A DNA stretch of 64,000 nt from Tritrichomonas musculus (Eukaryota; Parabasalia; Tritrichomonadida; Tritrichomonadidae), in contig JAPFFF010000001.1 of the NCBI GenBank assembly GCA_039105265.1, positions 868,001 to 932,000 of the forward strand. Direction: 5' to 3'. Both the position numbers and the translations under genes were made by a program. A model generated the notes under the pieces. The model did not search any database, was not told the origin of the DNA, and worked only from the letters and a program-made list of their open reading frames with translations. Position 1 is the first letter of the stretch. Every line of letters begins with the position of its first letter. Positions 27,871 through 36,976 of this stretch are shown here, piece after piece.

Positions 27871-29705
27871 TAAAAATATTTCAGAATTTTAAAATAGATG
27901 AATTTAAAGTTCAGTAAGAAACTAACATATTGAAATGATCAAATTAAAGAAATTAGTACCACACGACTGGGAAATGATGTGAAAAGTTATAAAATAAAAC
28001 TTTCATAATTCGACGAATAAAGATATTATGTAATTTTAACTTAAATAAATTATTATCTTTTTTGATGGTATAATATTATATTATATTTAAATTGATATGT
28101 AGTAAGATAAGTTTAGATATTATAAGAAAAATAGTAATTTCGTTCATTTCACTTTAGAGAGAAAAATATCGTACAAAACGCCCGGTGTTGAGATATTTTA
28201 AACATAGCATTGTTATTTGATATTAATAATATGAGTATACATTAAAATGAAATTTTATCTATATTGGCCAAGAAATCTATCAAATAAAATTTTATGTATG
28301 TTTGAAATTTTTTGAAAAAAGTGAAAAATATAATCATACTTAAAAGATCCATACAGACTAATATGACTAAAGAATATTTTAGATCATTAATTGTTTTTGG
28401 ACTCATTTAATTTACAAAAAAACAGTTGACTAATTAAGATATATTCTTTTTAATACAAAAAAAACATATTTGCCAATAAAAGTTAAAAAGAACAGATGCA
28501 TCAAAAAATTAATAAATATTTCTAAAATATCATATTAATATGCAAATATAGATATATTACAAATATCACAAATTTGTATATTCATGAAGAAAAAATAATA
28601 TCAAAATAAAACTATTCAAAAAAAATTAAAAAAAAAGTTTATTTTAGAAATATATGAAAATTGTGCTGAAAATTTTTTCATTTTACATTATTAATATAAT
28701 AATAAAATTTATTTTCTATTTTAAAATACTATTTATAAATAAATTTCCTCGCTCAATTTTATTATATTTAAGAATTTATATTTGAATGCATTTAAAACGC
28801 CTATAAAATCTATTCAAAATATTATTTTTGAAAGATGTTTTCAAAATTTCTATGAATAACATATGTAAAATATTTCAGCATTATTTTAATTAATTAAAAT
28901 CTTAAAAAACATAAAAATATGTCATTGACTTAAAATAAAAAGTGCTTATTCATATAATCAAAAGAAGTTAACTTATAAATGAATTTTTTAATATTTAAAA
29001 TTGATACCAAAATCCCAAATGGAAAATATATTCATAAAAAATCATTAAATTTATATATGCATAGATAAATATCAGAAAAAACTACAAAATAAGGCAATTA
29101 GGTTGCAAATCTCATTTCATTTAATATGATAGCATTTATAATAGGAATTATAATTATATTTTTCCATTTTTCTTCCTTAAAAAGCAAAAACAAAAGAATT
29201 TATGAAAAATAATTTGGTTTATTCTTCCAAAATGAAATTGATGCCATATTTATTGAATTTTGAAAGCTTTTTAATCGTTTTTTCATATTGAAAAAAAAAT
29301 AAATCATCTTTTTTTTAAGAAATAAAAAATGTATAAATCTTAAAATTTTAACATAAATATATTCACACAATGCTAAAGATAATATGTTAAAATAAAAGGA
29401 CCGGGCGGAATAGAAAAAAAGTTATAAGCCATTTATTTCATAAAATCCAAAAAAAAAATAAATATTTTCTATTTTTTTGTGAAATGCTCCTGATTTAATT
29501 TAAAATATCAAGTGAAAAATAATAATCATATGATATTATGAATGATTGTGCTTATTAGAAATAAAATTTCATAGGTTTTAATGAAATCACATATTATAAT
29601 GATTACATTATAACTTTCTTTTGGGCGAGCCAAAATTGACAAAAAACTAAATTTCTGTTAGTTATCAATTAATTAATCTATAGACAAAAAATTATTAAAA
29701 AACTT
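27871..29705. other. AT-rich region without gene
   Basis: Long AT-rich stretch with only short, low-complexity ORFs. Nothing is supported. Confidence 0.6.
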
Positions 29706-30242
29706 TCAGCCAATTCTTTTTCTATCTACTCTCATCTGAATCACATATAGCATCAAATTCTGAACCTGAATAATTGTAGAAAAAATTATCTTTAACGTGT
29801 TTAGAACTATTAGAAAATAAGTCTGAGGTCCAACTGGCGGATGCCGCAGCCTGTTCTGATCAATAAAACATTCGTTAGCAACTTCTGTACGGGGAGAGCT
29901 TTGAGGTAATTTTCTTTCAGGATTTTTAAAATTGACATATTTGAGAGGCGAATCTTCCCTAAAGATTTCAAATTTTGAGATCTCATGAGAATATGATAAA
30001 TCATCTTTCGACTGAGGCTTGAGAATAGTACTATCTTTGAGAGCGACCTTTGATTTATAAGTATCCCAAGTTTCGTGGCGCCAGGCCGACATTTTGGTCG
30101 GCATATTCTGATAATTCTGAAAATATTCTTCAAATTCGTCGGGACTAGTATTAAACAAATCAGCGTCGAATGCTGATTCCGAATATCTATTTCTCACATC
30201 GAATAACATCATTTTTACAAAATAATAATAATAAAAACTCAT
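29706..30242 (-). CDS. unidentified ORF downstream of the conserved hairpin segment (possible second ORF of the retroelement-like unit)
   Basis: 178 codons from ATG at 30242, or from ATGs at 30212 and 30209. The residues are protein-like over about the first 130 (NTSPDEFEEYFQNYQ, MSAWRHETWDTYKSK, SYSHEISKFEIFREDSPL), after which the sequence becomes AT-rich and hydrophobic, as if truncated. The upstream ATG overlaps the end of the conserved hairpin segment (CCGCACGGGATGAG). No known domain is recognised; the N-terminus of a pol-type ORF is one possibility. Confidence 0.4.
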   Translation of the reverse strand: MSFYYYYFVKMMLFDVRNRYSESAFDADLFNTSPDEFEEYFQNYQNMPTKMSAWRHETWDTYKSKVALKDSTILKPQSKDDLSYSHEISKFEIFREDSPLKYVNFKNPERKLPQSSPRTEVANECFIDQNRLRHPPVGPQTYFLIVLNTLKIIFSTIIQVQNLMLYVIQMRVDRKRIG

Positions 30243-30352
30243 CCCGTGCGGTAAATTCGTTTATTAATCATTAGAGTAAGTATAAAATACTAATAAACGC
30301 GAGTGATGATTCACTCACAAATAAGTGGGGTGGTCCCCAATAAAAAATCTGC
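30228..30352 (-). repeat. conserved hairpin-rich segment, copy B
   Basis: Same order of parts as copy A: GGGGACCACCCC hairpin, GAGTGAATCATCACTC hairpin, TTAGTATTTTATACTTACTC, a nine-pair stem (CGTTTATTA with TAATAAACG) and the end CCGCACGGGATGAG. It lies between the stop of a zinc-finger ORF remnant and the next ORF, so it may be an intercistronic or 3' region. Confidence 0.55.
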
Positions 30353-30498
30353 CTAAAATTCAGAAGAGGAGTGTTGGACTCCCTCTTCGGTAGCGGAGGC
30401 AGGAACGGCGCCACGTGCATGGCTCCAAAGAGGTGTGGTGCCGGGGTTTTCCAATATGTCAATTTCTTCACTGTCTGTAACAGAACGAGAGGACAAAC
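30353..30498 (-). pseudogene. C-terminal remnant of the zinc-finger ORF, copy B
   Basis: The minus strand encodes a tail very similar to the end of the ORF at 25984-27293. It reads EEIDILENPGTTPLW and EEGVQHSSSEF followed by TAG, against DEIVVLENSGTTSLW and EEGVQHSSAE. Homology begins abruptly near 30498, as expected for a 5'-truncated insertion. Confidence 0.6.
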
Positions 30499-30689
30499 TT
30501 AACAAGATCAAGCCATTCAATTTAAAATATAATTTTTATTTAAGATCTATGAAATGTAATATAAAAATTAATATATATTAATTAGTGCAGCAAAATAATA
30601 CAGATGAAAACTATCAAACTTTTCTAAATATCTTAGTTGATTAATAAATTATAGATTACATATAATAATTTAAATTAACATCAAATTTA

Positions 30690-31380
30690 ATTATTCATAT
30701 ATCCAACAATATACATCACAACCCCACTTTTTTGACAACATTAACCAAATATTACGATTTTTGAAGAATCAAATTTCAAAAAGAATGTCAAATTCAGAAA
30801 TTTTCACAATTTTCAAGAGCAACAAACGACTTCTTCTATTTTTAATCGAAGAAGAAATCATAAAGTTTGATGAATACATTATGAAGGATTTACCAGCACA
30901 TGTAAAGCTGACGATAAAATGTTTGGAGATCCTGAGTGTATTGAATATATATTGAAAGAACTACCTGAATACTTCAATGAAAAACGAAAACAAGCAGAAA
31001 ATGGCTCACTTACTTGCACATTTGATTCGCGAAGACAATGTTATTGAATTTATTAAATATATCACACCAATAGACATCACTTTTAATAGTTTAATTTCGC
31101 ATTCAATATTTGAAACCAATTCTTTTTTTGAATACATAGTGCTCATATAAAGGTGGAATATGCTGCACTAATGATAATTTTCTTCTAAATGATGCACAAC
31201 TTTTATTTGGAACATCTGATGCGTTGATATTTCTCATATTGAAGAAGGAAACGTTGATATTTCTCATATGAATCTTTTTGTAATGGGGAATATAGTGTTC
31301 TTGCTGGAACATATGGCATTTCTTATGGAATTGATTTTCAAAATGATAATTTATCACACACTGCTAAAATTAAGGATTAA
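30690..31380 (+). pseudogene. degenerate DUF3447/ankyrin gene
   Basis: The clearest part is NINQILRFLKNQISKRM followed by SNSEIFTIFKSNKRLLLFLI and EEEIIKFDEYI, matching the N-terminal domain of the gene at 203-1336. Further on, in other frames, come KELPEYFNEKRK, LIREDNVIEFIKYI, HSIFETNSFF and VEYAALM. Several frameshifts and the lack of a start show that it is dead. It begins about 190 bases from the truncated retroelement-like copy, which may have cut it. Confidence 0.7.
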
Positions 31381-31424
31381 GATAATCTTTAAAAAAGAAA
31401 GAAATAGAGAGAGAGAAAATGTTT

Positions 31425-32990
31425 TTAACATTTGTATTTGACTGTGACAGACCCATTGCTTTTGTTGAATCCATCTGTTCCAATTGCATTGGCATCAAGA
31501 CTCCAGCTAGTGGCTTGTCCTACATTTGATCCTTGACACCATCCTCCGCCTGGCACAAAACCGTTATAAGCTGATCCACCGCATCCATAACCGCCACGTG
31601 AAATTCCATTTCCGTTTTCACAAAACGTGCCTTTCCCATCATATTCAATAAATTGTGGAATACATTTGACGCGTGAGTCGGAATCACTTAATTGGTCACT
31701 GCTTGAATATTTTGAATATTCTGTGAAATTGTAGGGCGATTTGTAATTGGATGCTTCACCATCATGTCCAGTGCTATTCCGACCACAATTGCTACTGTCA
31801 TCGCTACCAGAGCCTCCTGCAGCAACAAGCAACGTTTCATATTTGATGTCGCCTTTCGTGAATTGGAATCTCTCATCAGTCACTTTTTCAATTCGCTTGA
31901 AAATAAACGTTCCTCCACCACCGCCACCTGATGTGCCTTCTTTCTGTGTTGCCTGCTTTGATGTTCCAATTCCGCCAACAACGATGTCGATCACTTCGCC
32001 TTTTTTGAATGGAAAACTAGCCACAATTTTTGCGCCTTTTCCTCCCTTACTCGTGAAATTCGTGCCGTACGTGTTACCTCCAGATCCTGCAGCACCGATC
32101 GCCTCAATTTCGTAGTTTCCGTCATTTGGAATTATAAGTGTTTGCAGTGATCCTGTGTAATCAAATTTGAAATTATAAATTTTTTTCTCTTTTTCATGGA
32201 AGTACTTCTTGGCGATTTCAGCGAGTATCGCTGTCTCTTTGGATGCAATTTCACCATCGATGTGATTGATAATGTACTCGATCATATCGTTATTAAGGCT
32301 TTTTTCATCGATTTGAAGCAGAAAGTGCATCAGAAAAAGTGGTTCCTCGTTGTCTTTGAAAACATTGAATATTTGTTCGTATTCATCTGATTTCTCTGAA
32401 ATATTTTGTTCTTCGTTTTGACGGATATAAAAATCAATGACGTCGAAAATGATTTCTTCTTCGATTTTTTGAAACATGCCACTTTTTAAGAATCCAACGA
32501 AATGTTCAGATAAAAATTTTACTGCTTCTAAATGGAACGATGTTGATAATAATGAAATTGCTTCTTCAATCGTACTAATAAATTTGGTAAACTCAAATGA
32601 CACATGATCGTCTTTTTCTTGATAATCAATTGATCTCAAAAGTAATGTTAAAAGAAATACTTCTTCTTCTGAAACTGTTATTGGTTTACTACTCGATTCA
32701 ATAATTTTTTGAAAAATATTTTCGATTTTTTCTTTAATTTGCGTTTGATCTTTCAAAAGTTTTAAATGAAACGGAATATTAATTTCAATCGATTGAATCG
32801 TTGGGTCAGCTTGATAAGATGTATTGACTTTTCGTGAGATAATACGCGCTTTGTTAAGTGTTGTTTTGATTTCAATTTGCTGTATCTTTTGTTCTTGCTG
32901 GTATGTAATAACAAATGAAAAATCACTGCTGTCATCATTCTGAATTAATCGACAGAATGATTGATATGATGGTTGAATTGCTGGTGGCAT
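31425..32990 (-). CDS. BTB-like N-terminus plus C-terminal glycine-rich (ALK/LTK-type) domain protein
   Basis: The ATG at 32990 (MPPAIQPSYQSFCRLI) gives 521 residues; the longer frame needs TTG. The N-terminal 270 residues are helical and resemble the BTB/BACK-like region of the proteins at 17911-20895 and 34166-35815. From about residue 280 a glycine-rich domain follows: FDYTGSLQTLIIPNDGNYEI, AIGAAGSGGNTYG, GGKGAKIVASF, DIVVGGIGTS, GGGGGGTFIF, LLVAAGGSG and a Cys-containing end (CGGSAYNG, GGGWCQGS). This resembles the glycine-rich domain of ALK/LTK receptors (Gly_rich family), found in many trichomonad proteins. Without a signal peptide it should be intracellular. The function is unknown. 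Confidence 0.8.
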   Translation of the reverse strand: MPPAIQPSYQSFCRLIQNDDSSDFSFVITYQQEQKIQQIEIKTTLNKARIISRKVNTSYQADPTIQSIEINIPFHLKLLKDQTQIKEKIENIFQKIIESSSKPITVSEEEVFLLTLLLRSIDYQEKDDHVSFEFTKFISTIEEAISLLSTSFHLEAVKFLSEHFVGFLKSGMFQKIEEEIIFDVIDFYIRQNEEQNISEKSDEYEQIFNVFKDNEEPLFLMHFLLQIDEKSLNNDMIEYIINHIDGEIASKETAILAEIAKKYFHEKEKKIYNFKFDYTGSLQTLIIPNDGNYEIEAIGAAGSGGNTYGTNFTSKGGKGAKIVASFPFKKGEVIDIVVGGIGTSKQATQKEGTSGGGGGGTFIFKRIEKVTDERFQFTKGDIKYETLLVAAGGSGSDDSSNCGRNSTGHDGEASNYKSPYNFTEYSKYSSSDQLSDSDSRVKCIPQFIEYDGKGTFCENGNGISRGGYGCGGSAYNGFVPGGGWCQGSNVGQATSWSLDANAIGTDGFNKSNGSVTVKYKC

Positions 32991-33215
32991 TATTGGCTTG
33001 TTTTTCCTCAATAAAAATTTTCATTAAATTTTTATGATGAAACTCAGAATTTTAAGAACCTTTTTATTTAAAAATATTTCGATTTTAAATATTAAAAATG
33101 CATTAAATTTATAATTTATGAAATATATTTAATATATTGAACTAGTAAATATCAAAAATCATTATTAAAATATATTTTATTATCTGAATTATATATATAA
33201 AATAATTGAATGGTT

Positions 33216-33221
33216 TCACAA
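33216..33221 (+). promoter_or_regulatory. initiator-like element TCACAA
   Basis: TCACAA with the putative +1 A at 33218, 11 bases before the Maf ATG, matching the spacing seen at 22120-22125. Confidence 0.4.
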
Positions 33222-33228
33222 AAATTGA

Positions 33229-33867
33229 ATGAACTTTCAATCTTATTTTGGCTCTTCAAGAATGCTTGCTCCTTTTAGAGAGCAACTTGATCAAATGAAG
33301 ATTGTTCTTGGTTCATCAAGCCCACGTAGGCGTGAGATATTTGGAAAAGAATGCAAGTTTGAAGTTATTCCATCATTATTTGATGAATCAACGATTAATT
33401 CATCAATGTTTTCAGATCCTTCAGAATTTGTCCGCGTCCAAGCACAGAAAAAATGTGAAGAAATTATGACCAGAGTTAAAGACGCTGACATAATCATTAC
33501 AGCAGACACAATTAATTATATTGATAATCAAATTCTCGGGAAGCCAGGCACTCATGAAAAAGCATACGAAATGCTAAAAATGCTTAATAATAGATCCCAT
33601 TTGGTTGAAACAGGCGTTTATATAGCGATGCCAAAGAAAGGAAAATATTCATCTTTTTCATGTTCTACGAAAATTTACTTTGATGATCTCCCAGAATCAG
33701 TTATTCGTGCTTATGCTTATTCAGACGATCCTCTTGACAAATCTGGCGGTTATGGCTATTCTAGCAAGGGAACATCACTAGTCAAAAAAATTGACGGAGA
33801 TTTTGGCAACTCTGTCGGTTTTCCACTGAATGAAATCTGCAAACATATAGCACAAATGCTTCAATAA
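33229..33867 (+). CDS. Maf-like nucleoside triphosphate pyrophosphatase
   Basis: 212 residues from the ATG at 33229. The Maf signature GSSSPRRREIF lies at 28-38. It is followed by VRVQAQKKCEEI, ITADTINYIDNQILGKPG (catalytic Asp region), NRSHLVETGVYIA and SGGYGYSSKGTSLVKKIDGD. These are the conserved blocks of the Maf/HAM1-like house-cleaning enzymes that hydrolyse non-canonical or methylated NTPs to the monophosphate. The length is usual. The gene stands alone, transcribed divergently from the glycine-rich gene. A 23-A run lies 56 bases after the stop. Confidence 0.9.
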   Translation: MNFQSYFGSSRMLAPFREQLDQMKIVLGSSSPRRREIFGKECKFEVIPSLFDESTINSSMFSDPSEFVRVQAQKKCEEIMTRVKDADIIITADTINYIDNQILGKPGTHEKAYEMLKMLNNRSHLVETGVYIAMPKKGKYSSFSCSTKIYFDDLPESVIRAYAYSDDPLDKSGGYGYSSKGTSLVKKIDGDFGNSVGFPLNEICKHIAQMLQ

Positions 33868-34165
33868 TTACATTTTTATTTTATTTTAACAAATTATGAA
33901 TCATCATTTGAATCATCATACCTAAAAAAAAAAAAAAAAAAAAAAATTCGAAAATAAAGAATCATGAAGTAGATAATTATATATAATTGTTATTTATTTA
34001 TATTTGCAGTATTCAAATTCCTATAATTATCAATCGTAGATAATCTTTTGAATTTCAAAAAAATACTTTTTAACTTGTACGAGTTCATTATATCCAGTTT
34101 GTTTGAATTTTAAATGCGTGATATAATTATCTTTCAATTTTAAAATTTACTTTCTAAGTTAACAA

Positions 34166-35815
34166 TTAGCAGAGTTGCCCATAGAATTCTACTTTCAATA
34201 AACCGAAATGATAATTTTCAGAACTATAATGCGAACGACCTCTTTGATAAATTCTCACGTACCTGCATGGCGTGTCAATTGGATTTTTCGCTTTAAATAC
34301 GTGATGCTTCAAAGGACCATGAAGATGCTCATCATTCGTTATTCTATCAATTACAAACCAGTCATTTTTGTCATTCGAACATTCAACTGTCCAGTTCTTA
34401 GGATAACCGTTATCTTTACCTGAATCAGGAGTCTCAAATTCATAATCAGTGATGATAACTTTCTTGTCTTTGAAATCAAACTCAAAGAATCCATTAAGCT
34501 GGTTATCAATCCATACATTTTTTATGCGAGTATTATAATCTGTCAAATTAGTCGCTGCATTACCTTGCACTTTTGAGCATGTAACATTAATGACACCTTC
34601 CTCACTGCAGTTACCTCCGCATTTCTTGTTCAGTGAATTAATTATTCCATCGAAATTCGCTGAGTATTTGTATTCAGTTCCTTGCATTTGAGTCTTTTCC
34701 AACAATTTCTGGCACTGACTCTGATACTCGTCTCTCTGCTTGTTCGATGCCTTTATTTCATTTTGAAGCTGATTCAATTGCGAAATGAGCTGTTTGTTGT
34801 CAGCCACTGCTTTGTCTTGCTGAATTTGCAGGTTCTTGTTGATTTCTGCCACTCTTTTCACCTCATCTTCAAGCGATTCCTGACTTGTTTTGAAATGATT
34901 GAGTTGAGACTGGAGCTGGCTGTTATCATTCACTGCTTTATCTTTCTGGCTTTGAATGTTCTCATTGATTTCTCTCAATTCTTTGATTTCATTTTCAAGC
35001 GATTTCTGCCTATCTTTGAAGTCTTTGAAGAAGCGCAAATTGGTCGGAAGGAACTGAAAATAAATTTTCGATTCTGGATCATTTTGAGAGACGTATAGCT
35101 CATACATTTCATCAAACTTATCATTAGAAAGCTTTTGAAGGTCAATGAAACGAAATAAAACATGACGGTTTTTAATTGATTTTGAAATGAATTCATATAA
35201 CATGTCATGATTAATTTTTTCAGGTGAACTTTTTTCAAAGATACGATAGATAATTGAAATTGGCAATTTTTGGAATTTGTCATTTTGAATACATTTGTTT
35301 ATGTTTTCACTTAAACATGCTTCCATTTCTGAAGATATTTGGTCGTAAAAAATAAATGAATCATTTTTTTCTTTATTGCTTTCATTTTGCTTAAGTATTA
35401 AACTTATAATAAAATCAATGTTTTCTGAGTGACGCCGAGCATATTTTTTGAGAAAATTTATAAGAGAATTGACTTTAAATATTTCGGATAATTTGAAAAG
35501 ATCAAAATATTGATCATTGGTAATTTTTACATTTTCTTCTTTAAGTATTTTTAAAAAAATAGTTATGCTTTCTTCTTTGATATTTTCGGCAATTTGATAT
35601 TTCTGCAATTTCTCCTTAAAACAATTGATAACCTCATCTTTATGTAATTCTTCGCGTATTAACTGAGAATATTTGTATAATTGAAGAAAAGAAAGATTAA
35701 TATTAATTGATGAGAATTGAAAATTAACTTGATCATCATCTTCATTGGCGAGAAAATCTGAAGAAATGTTAATAGTCTCAGATCCAAAATCATTTTGATT
35801 ATCAAATAAATTCAT
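34166..35815 (-). CDS. BTB-like, coiled-coil, F5/8-type C (discoidin) domain protein
   Basis: 549 residues from the ATG at 35815. Residues about 1-250 form a BTB/BACK-like helical region. About 265-385 is a coiled coil with two near-repeats (SLENEIKELREINENIQ and SLEDEVKRVAEINKNLQ, each followed by QDKAV). The C-terminal 150 residues look like a discoidin fold: CSEEGVINVTCSKVQG, GFFEFDFKDKKVIITDYE, KNWTVECSNDKNDWFVIDR, CRYVRIYQRG and LKVEFYGQL. The family usually binds carbohydrates or lipids. With no signal peptide it is probably cytoplasmic. This architecture recurs in trichomonads; the function is unknown. Confidence 0.8.
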   Translation of the reverse strand: MNLFDNQNDFGSETINISSDFLANEDDDQVNFQFSSININLSFLQLYKYSQLIREELHKDEVINCFKEKLQKYQIAENIKEESITIFLKILKEENVKITNDQYFDLFKLSEIFKVNSLINFLKKYARRHSENIDFIISLILKQNESNKEKNDSFIFYDQISSEMEACLSENINKCIQNDKFQKLPISIIYRIFEKSSPEKINHDMLYEFISKSIKNRHVLFRFIDLQKLSNDKFDEMYELYVSQNDPESKIYFQFLPTNLRFFKDFKDRQKSLENEIKELREINENIQSQKDKAVNDNSQLQSQLNHFKTSQESLEDEVKRVAEINKNLQIQQDKAVADNKQLISQLNQLQNEIKASNKQRDEYQSQCQKLLEKTQMQGTEYKYSANFDGIINSLNKKCGGNCSEEGVINVTCSKVQGNAATNLTDYNTRIKNVWIDNQLNGFFEFDFKDKKVIITDYEFETPDSGKDNGYPKNWTVECSNDKNDWFVIDRITNDEHLHGPLKHHVFKAKNPIDTPCRYVRIYQRGRSHYSSENYHFGLLKVEFYGQLC

Positions 35816-35889
35816 TTTTGTAAAATCTTATGATTAAAAAATTTGGCAAATCTTTTATTCAAAATTTACCTAAAAATTAAGAGAAAAAG

Positions 35890-36240
35890 ATAGCGTCGGG
35901 TACTCTAGAAATTCGCCCAAAAATAAATATTTCAATTGATGTGACATTAATGTCAAATAAACCAGAAGATGTTAATTTTGCTCTTTACGCAACTAATTCA
36001 ATCCAATGAATGTTTACAGTTTTGATTAATAATGATGAATCAATTGTTAGAAATTTAAGTATTCAGTTTTAGAGAGCATTATTTTACTGTAATATAGTTA
36101 TTTATAGGAGTATGATTGATTATAAACATTCTCCTCTGGAGATTCCCCTTAATTCTGATATTAAATCGTAGTTAGACAGTTTCGAAGCAAAAAGCAAAGC
36201 TAAAAAACGTCAAGATTTAAAATAAATAACTCTCTGATAA
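35890..36240 (+). pseudogene. decayed coding sequence of unknown family
   Basis: One plus frame stays protein-like over about 110 codons (LEIRPKINISIDVTLMSNKP, MFTVLINNDESIV, HSPLEIPLNSDIKS) but is broken by TGA and TAG codons. Two of these would be single-base changes from TGG. There is no ATG at the start. The family was not recognised. Confidence 0.45.
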
Positions 36241-36976
36241 TATTAAAAACCCAGAAAATATTAATGTTGTAATAGTATTATGTTTTTTACATAGTTTCAA
36301 AAAGTCAAATACAAAGCAGGCAATAATAAACCATGACTAGCAATTTGTTCGGCCTGCGCCTGATATGTATATCTGGAGTATAATTAAAGAAAAAAAATTT
36401 TTGATTGATATATCAATATCATTGTTCGATAATTAGATCTAATTTGTATTCCAATAAAGCAAATATATATTTCAAAAATATTAAGATACTTTCATAATCT
36501 GAGGAAAAATCCATTGAATTTTTTGTTTATTTAAATTCAGAATTATATTTGAATGATCTCATAGAATCTGACACACTAAGGTATAGAAATATAGGAATCA
36601 ATAAATTATTTTTATTTTCTAAAATTTATTATTGATACTAAATAATTAATTTGAAAATGATTATAATGACAAATAAGCAAATCAATAAAAAATAAATTAA
36701 AATGGTTTATATGAAAGAATTAAAACAAATAAAGGCAGTTATTTTGGGAAAAATATCCATTCAAAAAATTTTTGAGGTTAAAAAAACCGTAATATAATAT
36801 TTATCAAAATACCAAAAACAAACTAGTAAAAGTATACTTTAATCAAATATTTATTATATAAAATATTAATAAAATTATAAATAAATATCATAATATATAA
36901 AAATAATTTATTACAAAGATAGATGCATTAATATATTATTTTTTGGTGGTTATTTACTTCATCTTTTTTTTGCTTA
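36241..36976. other. intergenic, nothing recognised
   Basis: AT-rich sequence ahead of the BspA-like gene. An initiator-like TCATCT lies about 20 bases before its ATG. Confidence 0.5.
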
